From assembly GCA_006384855.1 (NCBI GenBank), contig VCJN01000572.1:62001-126000 (forward strand): a DNA stretch of 64,000 nt. Direction: 5' to 3'. The notes beneath the pieces are model-generated. The model was not told where the DNA came from. It made no database searches and saw only the letters and a program-made list of their open reading frames with translations. Positions 1-12,299 of the stretch are shown piece by piece; the stretch's first letter is position 1; every line of letters begins with the position of its first letter. The stretch comes from Tetraselmis striata. Its lineage: Eukaryota; Chlorophyta; Chlorodendrophyceae; Chlorodendrales; Chlorodendraceae. Made by a program: the position numbers and the translations under genes.

Positions 1-4
1 CAAA

Positions 5-106
5 ATGTCAGGGAGAGGGTCTTGCGACCAGGTGTAAAAACAATCCCTACTCATAGTTAGTAGGTGTTGTTTTTTACATGTGGTTGCAAGACCCTTCCCC
101 TGACAT
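5..106. repeat. Imperfect inverted repeat (hairpin) upstream of the CNOT1 exon
   Basis: Arms 5-43 and 67-106 are reverse complements apart from a few mismatches and surround a loop of about 23 nt. The arms carry GGGTCTTGC and its complement GCAAGACCC. The hairpin lies just before the first recognisable CNOT1 exon, so it is probably intronic. It could be a small palindromic MITE or a structured intron element. Confidence 0.75.
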
Positions 107-141
107 GTCGCACCCTGGCCGACCGCTGCCCCTGCTGCCAG

Positions 142-1639
142 GGCGACGCAGAGGAGCGCGGCGGCGCCTTTAACGGCCGCCCCTATTTCCGCCTGCTGCT
201 GGGGCTGATCAACGAGCTGAGCCCCAGCGACCCCAGCGACAACCAGGGCGTCGGCTTCCTCATTGCCATCTCAGCGGCGCTGCACGCGCTGCAGCCACTG
301 CGTGTGCCGGGCTTTGCCTTTGCCTGGCTGGAGCTGGTCAGCCACCGGCAGCTCATGCCCAAGCTGCTGCTGTCGCCGCAGCCCAAGGTAATAACCTCTG
401 GAAGCCCTTTTTATGGGCACCTGGCATTTACATGCGCTCTGAATGATCGTCAGTATATATCCGCACGCTGATATCTTAACTTGGATTGCTGTAGTAGTGA
501 CCCGCATCTCGCATCAGGCCGAAAACACGAAAATGAAAAAGACGAAATGAGAACAGAAATATGAACATGAGAACAGAAGAAAGATAATGAATGGAAAATA
601 ACCCCAAATGACCAACTCGGCATGATGCGCTTCCTCCCATTTGCCCCCGCAGGGCCGCCTGCACTTCCAGCGGCTGGTGGTGTCGCTGCTGCGCTTCCTG
701 GAGCCGTACCTGCGCAACGCGCAGCTGAGCGATGCCGTGCGGCTGCTGTACCGCGGCACGCTACGCGTGCTGCTGGTGCTGCTGCACGACTTTCCGGAGT
801 TTCTGTGCGAGAACCACTTTGCGCTGTGCGACGTCATCCCGCCCAGCTGCATCCAGATGCGCAACCTCATCCTGAGCGCCTTCCCGCGCAACATGCGCCT
901 GCCGGACCCCTTCACGCCCAACCTCAAGGTGGACCTGCTGCCGGAGATCAACCAGCCGCCGCGCGCGCTGCCCGACCCCGAGCACCTGCTGCCCAAGCTG
1001 CTCGCGGCGGAGGTGGACACCTTCCTCAAGGCGCGCGGCCCCCCGGCGTTTGCGCTCGAGCTGCGCCAGCGGCTGCTGCTCGGCCAGCAGGACGCGGTGG
1101 TGTGCGGCACGCGCTACAACGTGCCGCTCATGAACGCGCTGGTGCTCTACCTCGGCATGGCTGCGCTCAAGGGCGCCGGCGGCGACAAGGGCTCCGCCTC
1201 GCCGCCCATGGCCTCCCCCGCAACGGACGTCTTCCAGCGCCTCGTGGCGGAGCTGGACACTGAGGGGCGCTACCTGCTCCTCAACAGCCTGGCCAACCAG
1301 CTGCGCTACCCCAACAATCACACGCATTACTTTTCGTGCGTGCTGCTCTTCCTGTTTGCGGAGGCCAAGGCGGAGATCGTGCAGGAGCAGATCACCCGCG
1401 TGCTGATGGAGCGGCTGATCGTGAACCGGCCGCACCCCTGGGGGCTGCTCATCACCTTCATCGAGCTCATCAAGAACCCGCGCTACGCGTTCTGGAGCCA
1501 CTCGTTCACGCACTGCGCCGCCGAGATCGAGAAGCTGTTTGAGAGCGTCGCGCGCTCGTGCATGGGCCCCGGGGGGCTCAAGCCCGAGGAGGACCAAGGG
1601 CAGCTGGGCCTCAAGCAGGATGGCGCTGTGCGCGGCTGA
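142..1639 (+). CDS. CNOT1: CCR4-NOT complex subunit 1 (CNOT1/Not1), C-terminal part
   Basis: This is the last part of the scaffold subunit of the CCR4-NOT deadenylase, which acts in cytoplasmic mRNA decay and translational repression. Two exons are read: about 142-387 (acceptor CCAG, donor AAG/GTAATA) and 653-1639 (acceptor CCCCCGCAG), joined in phase 0. Family blocks are almost unchanged: [77 protein letters not shown], and [20 protein letters not shown] near the end. These form the Not1 superfamily-homology domain that docks NOT2/NOT3. The N-terminal several-fold larger part lies left of the window. After the domain there is a short algal tail rich in G, Q and E. TGTAA, a likely poly(A) signal, is at 1865-1869. 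Identity is secure; the left exon edge is less so. Confidence 0.95.
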
Positions 1640-4375
1640 AGCCGTCGAGGATGCTCACACACACGGAGCGGGCGGGCTGACACAACAAAGGGACAAATGG
1701 GAGTAGCACTCTATCGATTGCGGGTGTCTCAGCGTTTGGCTCCGGAAAGGGGGGGGGGGGGGGGGGATTCGGTTTTAAATGGGGCGCTTGAATGCGCGTA
1801 GTGTGGCGCCGGGGAGCTGGCCGGTACGGGGGGCGTGTCCAGGGGGGCGCAGGCTCTGCCTGGGTGTAACATAGGCCAGCCCTTGCTCAACTCGGTTGGC
1901 CATGCGCCCATACCACCTGCACCCACTGCTGGAATATACCGCGGGAAATGGACACGGGCGGCTGTCGACTGGACGAGTGCCGACTCACCTAAAACAAACC
2001 TTTATTAAAAACCTCAAAACCTTGGGCTTGCAAGCAATCAATAAGAACAATTGCTATACTTCCGCCATAGCTGCGTCTACGGGTGCAAAAGTGGTCATGC
2101 GAACACCGCGAATAGGAATCTGGCCTGCATGCCAGAGGTCAATTATAGACGGAAGTTTAGCAAATGCTTGTGTGTATAGCGTGCATACATGCCCAATTTG
2201 AGGTCTATAGCAACGGTGCGTCATTACGGGATTAGTTAGGGTGCATTAAGGCTTATGATGGTAAGGGTGCGCCGTTCAGGTTCTATTTGTAGCGACTAAG
2301 GCCTAAAGCGCAATTATAGGGGTGTTTCAAAATTCGTATATGTTGGACGTCTGGCAGGATGGGCGGCAGTTCCTAATTCGCGGTGTTCCTATTACCCGCG
2401 CCTGCACCCCCCCCCCCCCCCCCCCACCCCCAGAACTAGTGTGACGAGCATGCAGGGTGATGGGGCCTCTGCTTTGCATGCCGCTTACATGCTGCCGCGA
2501 GAGCACAGGCGGCGGCGGCCCCGGCTACCAAGGCGCGTGTGGTGGAATGATTGTCCGCGGCTGAGGGCGCCGAGTGGGATGAGCTGACTGAGACATCAGT
2601 GGCTCATCCCCAACAACTGGATGTGCAGCAGGCCACACAAGTATGCATGTTTTCATGAGTGTGATTTCGCTTGGGGCGCTTGTAGCCGATAAACGCACAC
2701 AAAACCTACGCCGTTGTGGTCATTGCGGGGAAAACTCGTGAAAGGGCGTGGACATGGTGCGCTGGGGTGAATGCGACGGTCTGCGGCGCGAGCATGGCAC
2801 TTGCTATGTGGCAATGCCAGTGTAACATGTGTTGAAAAGTAACGGGGTTGTGGCCGGTTTGAGTTCTCGGCACGCCAGCCTTTGAACATACATAGCCCTG
2901 GTTTTCTCCCATGGTCGAGATACGTGTGTTAACCACCTACCCCGTGTGCTAGTCGGCACATGGTATAGCGTCTATGGTCAGCTAGCAGGCTGCATGCGGC
3001 ATAGTCGAAAACTGGATGCTCGCCCTGCAACGAGCAATAACCCTGCAAGTCACGCGGACATTCAGAACATTTCGCCGTTCTGTCAGAATTGAGAACTGAA
3101 TTGCGCACTATGACGCCCTTGAGCAGGGCTTCCTGGTCCGCTCATTAGCATACCGATGAAATGGCCCGTCAAAAACACCATACGGCATGCCAGGCAGCCA
3201 ACTCATTGTTGTTGCGGGGCATGAAAAGGGCATGGAATGTGCCACCCCACACAAGCTCCCAGGCGAGTTGGATGGGTCTCCACGCCGCGTCGACTCCGTC
3301 GTCATTTCGGCTCCTCCCCTTTAGTCATGGGTGGCATGTGCTACAACATGCGCGCGGACCAGTGTGCTAGTCAGGAAACTGTTGTTGATGGGGGCGAGCC
3401 CGCGTTTAGCCCACGGTGCGGGTAAGATAAGCATGTTCATGTAGAATCGAAAGCACTTTATGTGTACTATACTTTAACCCAGTTATCCAGCGAGACGCAG
3501 CCAACGGCACTTTTCTTGCAGCTTGAAAACATCAGGATTGAAGATTTTGGAGAATTGTCTGCATTGTTGGCATACTCTCACGGAAATGCCCATGCATTGC
3601 AACGGTAGCATGCATTGGTCGGTCTCACACTTGCGCGTCACACATGCCATGCTTATGACCACCCACCACCGGGGGGCTCGCGTGCAAAGGCGACGGACGG
3701 TAGCTACATCGCCAACATGTTGCTCCCCTGTTCGTTGACCGTGTTTCGGTGGTTCTAGCCTTGCGCCAAACGACGCCATTGCCGAAAAACAAGTTTTACA
3801 AGTGCTATAGCCGGACGACACGGCTGTCTCCTTGGCGAAGGAGGCGTGCATGCACCATGGCCCCGGAGCCCCATGGCTTGGGCACCAAGGCGACAATGCG
3901 CGCCAATTTCTGTGCACAAAGACTTATGTGGAGTGCTGTATGAATCTTTAGGGCGCTTCATATTATTCACCTGCAGGCCAAGCATTGACAAGGGTGACGA
4001 CGCGGGCACCAAAAGCGTTGCCCCAGCCTGCCCGGAGCCTCGGCAGGGGGCTGACTCTCTGGCGCGCTTCCGACTCGGGGCTGGCCCCACTGGTCGCTCG
4101 GCTTGCCGAGACGACCAACCCTGCCGAGGTCGTGCTGAAGGACGTGCGGGCGGCAGCGGCAGCGGCAGCGGCAGCTTCAGCGGCGCCACGTGACGCTCGG
4201 CAGCTGGGCTAGCGCATGGGCACACTGGCGTTCCAGCTCCCAGGGATGGCCGGCGGCAACAGCCTGCACGGCGCCCACATGTCAGCTCAGCTGCCTGCGC
4301 GTCCGCAGCTGTTCCGAGCGGGGAGGATCGCTGCGCGACTGCTGCGCTCAGTGCGCCGCGGGGCGGCGGCCTTGC
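1640..4375. other. Intergenic; no gene recognised
   Basis: No coding region with family resemblance was found. The stretch contains a G-run at about 1750-1767, a C-run at about 2407-2425, and a piece at 3924-3937 resembling the terminus of the TIR repeat described at 6642 (CTTATGTGGAG). The right part (about 3950-4370) may hold unresolved 3' exons of the minus-strand GT29 gene, because GC-rich sequence continues there. Confidence 0.5.
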
Positions 4376-6340
4376 CTGATCCCCCTGCTTGCGGTGCTCC
4401 TTTGGGAAGTAGTACTCGGGGCCAAAGTCAAAGCCGTAGATGGTGACGTTGGAGCACATGTTGACGGCCAGCGCGATGCCCATGAAGCCTGCGACATGCG
4501 CCCCTCAGCGTAGAGCCCCGGCTTGCTGCCATGCTGCCAGGGTATAGCTGGGGGCTGGGTGCAGGGTGGAAGGAGAGACCGGGAGGGGAAGGGGGCTACC
4601 TGACGACCACTTGCTCGCTGAGGGCGGCGCCATGTTGTACCAGAGCATGCGGCGGTACGCTTCAAACTGCGGGGAGAGCTGTACCAGCCGGCACCCAGCT
4701 CCTGCCCGGCCCGCGCCCCTGCGCGCCCCCGTGCAGCAGGCCCGCGTCGCCGCATGCAGTAAGGGGCAGGTACACCACTCCGAGCAAGCCTCCTACCCTG
4801 AGCAGATGCCCCCCAACCCCCTCCATGCAGCCCAATACCTCTGCAGGCGGCCCGCATTCTGGCCATGCTTGTTGGCCTTCTTTGCGCTGCTCAGCCGCAA
4901 GAGGCAGACGTCGCTGCAGGGCGACACGGGAGCGCGGCACCACGTGAGCTCGACTTGCGCTCACAGAGGGTTGCCAGAGCGCACCCGCCGCCCCGCGCGC
5001 TGCCAAGGTTGGCCCGTGTAAGTCCATTTATCCGTAAGTCCAGGTCGGATACACATGACAAGATGGCAGCCCCATCCAAGTGGCAGCACCCGCCGCACCT
5101 GTCCCCACTGCCGGCTGCGAAACTGTTCTGTATCCTCAGCGTCGTCCTGGAGCCGACGTGCGCCTCGTAGCCTGCGCATGGGGACGGGGCTGTCATTCAC
5201 GGATGGCCGAAGGGCCTTCACCTGGCTCGCCCATCCAGGCCGACATGCGTAGGGACACCCGGCTCCGCCGGCTCGTACAGCTTGCCTGCCGTGGGCGCCT
5301 GGTTGAAGCGAATGACAGCGGTGTGCGAGTCGATCTCTGCGCCGGAGTCAGAGCCGAGCAGTGCCCTGGAGCTGCCCACCACTGCGCAGCGGCTGAGGTC
5401 CATGAGGGCAGGCAGGTCTGTGCCTGGCAGCTCCTGCGAGCGGTGACAGTTAGCACGCGCTGGCGCATGGGCCTGCGCAAGACAGGATGGCTGCGGCCGG
5501 TGGCGCATCAGAGGACCGCTGCCCCCCCCCCCCCCCCCTCCCCCCCGGCGGGGCCGGCTGAGCCCGAGCGTCCCTTTGCGGGCATACCGTTCCCGCCTTG
5601 GTGCCCAGCATCTTTAGCGCGAGCGCATTGCCGCCATGCAGAGTGAAGTGCCCCATTTGTGAAGCGGAGATCGCGCGCGGTGCTGAGCCAAAGACTCTGG
5701 ACATCCACTTGGCGGCAGATGACGATTTTGAGCCCTCCGCCACTGCCGCCAGCTCTGCAGTAAGGTGTCGAGCATTTAGCGCAGAGATGCGACAGGGGGC
5801 GGGAGGGGCAGGAGCTGAGCCAACAACTGCGTGAGAGACGCCCCAGGCAGCATGGACCCGCCAGCGCACCGAATATCAGCGCTGCCCGCGAGCCCTGCAG
5901 CTGCTTCAGGGGTGGGAGGCACCACCCCGTTGTGGCCGCCTGGCAGACACCGCCCGATGCTGCCCCCCCTAGAAGCGCAGGGCAGGCGCACCGACCCTGG
6001 CAGCCAGCCCCCAAAGAGACTTAGCTTTACTGTGCCTCACGCATCAGCTCACAAGTTTCGCATGGCATTATCGTCGCAACCGTCAGTGGCCGACAGGCCG
6101 CGGGAAGGGTCTTCGCCCGAGGGCTGCCAGTCCGCTCACCTCAGAGCATATCCCGGTGCCGCATGCCGCCGCCGACGTGCAGCTGGGCGGCGGCTTTTCG
6201 GTGGCCTGGCGTCGATGCAGCGCAGAGCTTACTTCTGCTAGGGACGCGGCGGGCAAGCAGGTGAGCAGCACGAGCAGCAGCGCAGCCGGACGCACAACCG
6301 ACTGTCGGCGGGGGGGCGCCGGTCGCCGGCATGCCGCCAT
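4376..6340 (-). CDS. GT29-family sialyltransferase-like glycosyltransferase
   Basis: A Golgi type II glycosyltransferase of CAZy family GT29 is encoded on the minus strand. Exons read: 6340-6140 (ATG and a hydrophobic signal-anchor at residues ~18-35), one ending at 5588, 5433-5286, 5171-5099, one near 4915-4830 (frame uncertain), 4666-4600 and 4488-4376. Sialyl motif L is clear: CAVVGSS, LLGSDSGAEIDSHTAVIRFN, QAPTAG spliced in phase to YEAHVGSRTTLRIQN. Motif S is also clear: KWSSG spliced to FMGIALAVNMC, then SNVTIYGFDF. Two introns appear to use GC donors (CAG/GCAAGC at 5285, CAG/GCAAGG at 4375). Motif VS and the stop codon were not located, so the 3' end is open; it may extend to about 3950 or be broken. 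Known family members move sialic acid or related acidic sugars; the substrate in green algae is not established. Confidence 0.8.
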
Positions 6341-6641
6341 GACGCGCCGGGGCGCCACGCCAACGCGGCCGAGTCGGTCTCGCCCTGCCGACCGCGAAAC
6401 CGCAGGCACATGCACCGCCCGGCCGCTTGGAGCGCTGTGAATTTTGATGAGGCCTTGCCTGTGTATGTAGCCTCGGTTTCTGTGGGCGTCACCAAGCGGA
6501 CGGAAACATTGCTGCTGCTGATGCTGCACCATAGTCCATAGTGCACCTTCTAATATATGTAGATGTAAATGTGAATATGTATGTAATATAAACGTATATA
6601 TGAAATAAATAACTGCCTGTGTATGTATTTATGTATGTATA
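6341..6641. other. 5' flank of the GT29 gene
   Basis: This contains the presumed promoter and 5' leader of the minus-strand GT29 gene, then an AT-rich run of TATGTATGTA-like repeats at about 6555-6641 that borders the next mobile element. Confidence 0.4.
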
Positions 6642-7979
6642 TACACCCCTGCACACAAGTTATTTGGGGTCCCTTTTCGGCACTCTCAAGACTTCAGAAG
6701 TCTGGGGTACCTGAACGTAGGGTATATGAGATGAAACCCTGGAATCTCAGAGGGTTTTATAAAACCTGCTGCATGACGAGTGGCTCAAACCGAAGCTTAA
6801 AGACTAGGGACGCTGCACTTGGTGCGTGGATGGGCGTCGCCTGCAACTGCACCAAAACCGGGGTCGGTATCACGCACACTACGCCGACGCGCGTGAATAA
6901 ACCAAACGGCGGGATGGCCATGAACGCGTGAGGAAAACACATTGGCGAGGGGCTCGGGTGCATTTAGTCGGGGTGCAGCCGTGTGGGCGGCGGCCAGTAC
7001 ATGTCGCGTTGCGATACTGGCATGGCATCAGTGTCGGCCACGCGCACCAACACCCCCTTGGCCTTAAAACGCTGTAACTTCTCAGGGTTTGCTCAGAAAA
7101 GCTTTTTTAAAATACCACGCGATTCCTCGTTCAAATCTGCGTCGAAAACAATCTTCCAAAATCAAAAAATGGGATTTTTTGGGTCCCCGGAAAAATCCCC
7201 AAATACGATCATCCAAGTTGCCCCTCACTGCCTCATGTGCCCACCCATATCGGGCGCGTGGCTTTGCGCCAAGTGCGTGTCTAAGACCCATACTCAGTTG
7301 CGCGAGAGCGTCATGTATGTGGATGACCACGGACCACCAACACTTGGCATGTGCCACCTCCTAGCGATACACACATCTACCAGCCAAAATGCCATTTTCC
7401 ACAGCATTTTTCAAGGAATTTCATATTAATCAAAATCCACGCCCCTACCGCGCCACCCCGCCCACGAAACGGTGCAACTGGCATTCCACCACGCGCCCCC
7501 ATAGTAGAGCATTGCCCTACGCCAAGGGGGCCATCGTGCGTTCGCCACAGAAACAGCAGCATTTTCACCCCAAAACTGCTCCCCACGGTGGCCAACTTGT
7601 TGTTGGGGTGTCACGTCGTGCATGTAGCGACATGCTTTCCGTGGCCTACATGCACGGTGTGTGCAACTTGAGCCAAGGGCCGTATCCACCGAGTTTATTT
7701 GGTGCGACGAGTGCCGCAATTTCCATAGGTTTGGACGGTTGGCGCAACCCACAACTTTATGGCGCCAACGCGTCATGCAATGATTTCGCGTTTTTGGAAG
7801 GGCGCCCACAAATGGCCGTGTTGTCGCGCGGGTGGGTATATAAAAGCGCACAATAGGCGTTCGCCCGAACTATTCCCACTGTAGTTAGCATGTATGCACA
7901 TGCAGCCGGCGTTATCCTCGCCCATGCATGCGCTTTGCGATCGAAAATGCAAAATCCCGGACTTATGTGGAGGGATGTA
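6642..7979. mobile_element. TIR-bounded repeat element, copy 1
   Basis: The left end TACACCCCTGCACACAAGT and the reverse complement of the right end, TACATCCCTCCACATAAGT, match at 16 of 19 positions, giving terminal inverted repeats around a ~1.34 kb body. The right ~680 bp (about 7300-7979) is found again, inverted, at 63322-64000, so this is a dispersed family. Short reading frames occur on both strands but none resembles a transposase, so it looks non-autonomous. Target-site duplication is obscured by TGTA-rich flanks. Confidence 0.65.
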
Positions 7980-9337
7980 AATGTATGTATACCTGTATAT
8001 ATGTACGTATACCTGTAATTACATACCCGCTATCGACACATGGCGACTACTGAGAGTTGTATATAATTACATGAGCTAGCAACAAATACTATTGAGAGTT
8101 GTATCGTCCTTGGTACTCGTACCCCGCCTGCACGGGTATCTACGCGTGTACGTAGGTGGTGATTTGCTGTGTGCCTATACAGGCGGGAAACCGTCCGGGG
8201 AATGCACGGAAAGTACCGAGAACGGAGGACAAAGCCTACACTATTAAGCAGGACTCGCGTAGAGCTCATGGGCTCATGGGCTACTGCATTGGCTCCTGCT
8301 CATGGCTGGGCTACTCATTATGGTCCGCTGTACGCTACCATGCGATGAGCACTTCATCTACTACGGGTGGCACTCGTGTGAGTGCCCTCGTGCCAATTAC
8401 GAAAGGCCAGCCGCAAAAAATCCACCGTCCTAGAAGCAGCAGTACGAGTACCGGTACTAGGACATATCAACACAAGCCGCAACCCTTAAAACCCTAAAGC
8501 CCGTATACATACGCAGTGCCTCCAGCTCTGTCGGTCCCCAAGCAGCCCCACTACCGCGAGCACGGTTGAGCGTAGAGGCGCGCGGCTGCCCCTGACACCG
8601 TTGACGTCGTTGGCGGCGTCGCCGCTGCGGGCTGTTGTGGGTGCTCTTCAGGGTTGGACAGGCCCGGATGACAAAGACGCGGTGCCGACGTATCATTATT
8701 TAGATCACAGGCGGGCTTAGCGAGGACGAGCAAGTTAGATATATATGGAGTCATGGACGTGCATGAGACCTTTCATTGAGGCGCAGCACAACTTCCGGTG
8801 GGAAATCCCCCCCCCCCCCCCCTTCCCGCCGGCTATCACCACCACTACACCACAACCTCTGATGGGTGGGCATGTAGCATTCATGCATAAACTGTGGATG
8901 GAAATTGGTTTCGGAGCAATTGCTGTTGTTTACATTTCGATGGCAGAAGGTTGTCGATTTGATAATGTACCAGCGCGCACTGCTGGTTTCGGAGCTTCCT
9001 TGTCCGACTCCAAGGGTTGCGCAAGCGCAACCGGTAGTCGTATGGTACATGAATGAGTACTCGTATATATGGTCCGATACTAATGCCCGCGCGTCCTCGT
9101 CTGCTGCGCGCGCATCAAATGTCAGCTGAAACGTACGCAAATCGAACTCACGCGCGCAATGACGATGATCACGATACAACATAACATACGCAGTACGTTA
9201 AAGAAATGAGCGTCAGATAAGTGATGTCGCTGACAACATCAACGTTCTACTACCGCGCCCGATGTACGGCCGGAGACCGTGTGTAGGCATAAGGTGTGAC
9301 AGGCAGCACGGCTCAGCAAGCTATAAAGGCTCTCCGG
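7980..9337. other. Intergenic; no gene recognised
   Basis: This begins with ATGTATGTATACC-like simple sequence (about 7980-8030). A C-run is at 8809-8822. Short open frames show no family motif. Parts may be old repeats, but nothing specific can be supported. Confidence 0.4.
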
Positions 9338-10005
9338 AAATGAAACGAAATTGATTACAACGTGCTAGTCTGCTGCTCTCCACCGCCCATACCGAGTTGT
9401 TCTTAGGGCTTGCCATCTCTACCCATAGTAGGGAACACATGTAGTGTAATTACAGCTCAAGCCCATCCATTCGGCCATCCTCTTTCGTTTCCAAACCCCG
9501 CCTCCTTCGTTCCATCATGTGATCATTAGCTGCGTTATTTCCGGATAACTAGAGGCGGTCGCCAATATGAGTGACTACCGCTAATTGGCAATACGGGGAC
9601 GATTACGAATGCAGTACTCGCCCCGCCCGAAAAGGGTTTCCTGTACATCGGTAATGCACCGGCACCGCGCAATCTTTGGTCGTCGTGCTGCGTCTTGGCT
9701 ACTCCATCTGCCGCCATCGCCGAACATCCTATGTCGCGGCGCTGATCGCCCCGCCGCGCCGGGTGTGGCTGCCTCCGTCTCGCCCGCATGGGCTCTTGCG
9801 GTAGGATCCCCAAGGGGGACTGGAGGGGGAAAGGCGGGCACCAAACCCCCCGCCCCTCCCCCCCCCCCCCACCCACCCACAACCCCCGTCCGCGTGTCGT
9901 GGCCTCGTGATCGGCAGGCCGGTCCTGCTCGCCCGCGCGCCGCTTATTGCCTCCGCAGCGCGCCTCTTCGCTGTAGCCGGTAGTTCCGGGTTAGACCGAG
10001 TTGGC
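9338..10005 (-). repeat. ~0.66 kb dispersed repeat with (TTTCAA)-type tail, copy 1
   Basis: Sequence from about 9350 to 10000 is homologous to 18740-19400; shared blocks include GATTACAACGTGCTAGTC, ATGTAGTGTAATTACAG, CATCCTCTTTCGTTTCC and GAATGCAGTACTCGCCC. Read on the minus strand, the copy ends at its left side in a degenerate ...CAATTTCGTTTC tail. This fits a retroposed, 5'-truncated or non-autonomous element using the same 3' end as the non-LTR element ending at 20386. An internal C-run lies near 9857. Confidence 0.7.
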
Positions 10006-11019
10006 CGCCAGCTAACTCCTCGCGCGGCATGCATGGCTGCGACTTCCTCACGGCACTCCGGCTCCTGTCTCTTGGCCCCTAAGTCGCGCTGCCATCTTCA
10101 GTCTACATACCACCTTCGCAGCCCACGCAACTCCCCTCCCCGCGGCGCCAGCAGCGGCGCCATCCAACCCCCGACACACCCCCAATCCACAGCCCGCGCA
10201 CCCGCTAAGCCGGCGGCCGCAACCGCATATCAGCGGACACAAAGATGGGCAGCGGCCCCAACAGCCCCCAAGGCAGCACCATGAACGTCTCGCAACAGCA
10301 ACAACCGGACTCCCCGGCAGCGACGCATGAAGGCGACATCACCCAGTAAACCACTGTGCAATAACCCAACGATGGGGACGAGCAAATGGACACATACTAC
10401 TCCACCCCAGCGCAGGTGGCCCGCCTCAACACGGCGGCCAAGGGCAAGGCAGCCGTGGCACCCCAACGCACAATGATAGGCCCGACAGGCAGCCACACGC
10501 CCACCGGCAATAAAGGGTCGGAAAAGCACACCCTTCTCGCACCAAAGCTAGCCACCAAGTCCATGTCAACAGGAGGCGGGGGAGTTAATAAACAAAAAAT
10601 CCAAATCCAACACCACGCCCACTACAGACCCCCGCCACCATACCTCACCATGCACTGGCCTCCAGTCAAGCGCCATGCTAGCAGTCAATAGGGAGACAAC
10701 TTCCGTAGCAGATTACTCACTCCTCCTCTCCTAGTCTCCTCACACATGACAGCCTCCCCCTCGTCCGCTGCGGCATCCACAGGCCACCACCAATCCACCC
10801 CAAATGTCGATGAATAGTAACCCTCTGCCCCCCGTCCTCTCTTTTGTAATCAGTCATTCCCGCTCACCTCCCACAACGCCAATCGCCCATGCCCCCAAAT
10901 GTTGCCTAGTAGCCCAAACCTTAACCACGGCGTTCCTTAAACCCGAAAAACGCGCTTTTTGTACGTCCATGTAACGCCACACCACCTTTCAGCGGTGTTT
11001 GGCTACCACACGACCTCGG
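10006..11019. other. Repeat debris, low-complexity proline/threonine-rich frames
   Basis: C-rich sequence carries short plus-strand open frames with biased composition (P, T, A). It may be the ORF1/5' part of the decayed plus-strand non-LTR retrotransposon, but no domain is visible. Confidence 0.3.
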
Positions 11020-12100
11020 GGTTTTGCCCCAGACCCTGATGGACCTCGTACGTGACATGTATGGGTCAATGTGCGCCAACACAGGCGGGCGAAGTGGCGT
11101 GTGGGGCGCTCGGGAGGCAGCGATGTGGGTATGTCGGTGGAAATGTGGGTGGGAGTACGCGGCGGCATGGCGACGGCGGCGGCGCAGTACCAAAAGCATA
11201 TCTATCGTAGCCCCCTTGCCCGACGACGAGCCAGACCCGCAACAGCCCGCCGTGGAAGCGGGGAAGCGGGGCAGGTTTGGTAGCCGTCGGCGAGTGGATA
11301 TAGGTGGAACAGCGCCAGAAAGCGGCGGAGTTGCGACTGCTCGGCCGCAAAATGTGAGCGAGCCGCTTCGGCGAGGACACATCGGGCAGCAGTAGGGAGC
11401 GTCTCGCTTCGCAGCAACGTTGACATGCTCAACAAGCGTGTTGAGAAGCTGGACAATAACGTCGAGTCGCTACTAACATGTCCAGCTTGGCGGCGGAGCG
11501 GGTGCGCTCCCGGGCTAAGGACGCGGATGTAAAGAAGCTTCGTGCGGCCGCCGTGCAGGCGGAGGCTGCGCATGCGGAAAAGCTCGCTAAGACCGTAACT
11601 CGACGCGACTATGCCAACGAAGCTCCTGCGTCACATGCTGACGGAGTCAAGACACGGGCCGTGTGGGAGAAGTACGACGGCATTTCAGTAGCCAACATGT
11701 AGTCATTCAATATGCATGGCGGAGTGTATACCCTGGCGGCCTCGCTCAAGGCCGACAGCCTAGCAGCAGCCAACAATCTACGGGCAGCTCCGGAGGCATT
11801 CTTCGCAGCCTTCATGGACAGCGCGACAGCAAAGGACATCACTCCGTGCATGCATGAAGTTGTAGGGCACTTCCCCAATGGATGGAACTGCATGGCAACG
11901 TTGACGCGCTGAGCGCTCAGTGCGTGGAGCACTGTTGACATGGAGGTCAACGAGGGCTTCCGCAAGGGCAGCAACCACGAGCCCTAGCGCCTGCTCAAGT
12001 CCGGCAAGGTGGCGCTCTCCAGGACTGGCCAAGTCATGACGCGCAGCACCTTGATGGCGCACCACGGTGACATGCATGGACAAGCCCATTGCGCACAGCC
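11020..12100 (+). pseudogene. Decayed coding sequence, possibly a DNA-transposase remnant
   Basis: Fragments in shifting frames can be followed: a basic stretch near 11150, a coiled-coil-like segment (MLNKRVEKLDNNVESL, about 11425-11475), an Ala/Lys-rich segment 11478-11700, and a distal block about 11835-12050. The distal block reads HEVVGHFPNG, LHGNVDALSAQCVEHC and FRKGSNHEP after one frame change. That order (histidine/proline block, S-x-Q-x-x-E block, then a K-G-S-N-H block) recalls the end of some large DDE transposases, but the resemblance is from memory and weak. Several frameshifts and stops make it non-functional as read. Confidence 0.3.
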
Positions 12101-12299
12101 CCAGATGCCCAAGGCGACGGGATATCCCGTGAAGGCAGAGATGGCAGAGAAAGCGGCGACGACGCGAAGGAAGTTGTGAATGCATTAATTACATCTAGTG
12201 AGCGTATCCTTCCCCTTCCCTTTCTCCCCCTTATTACTGGATGTGCCATAGACAACCATGTACATGAGCCGCGGGTGCTCGGCTCACCCCCGCCCTCAG

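Noticed and set aside
761-1597. 278-codon minus-strand frame opposite CNOT1
   Set aside because: Antisense shadow of a strongly conserved GC-rich coding exon.
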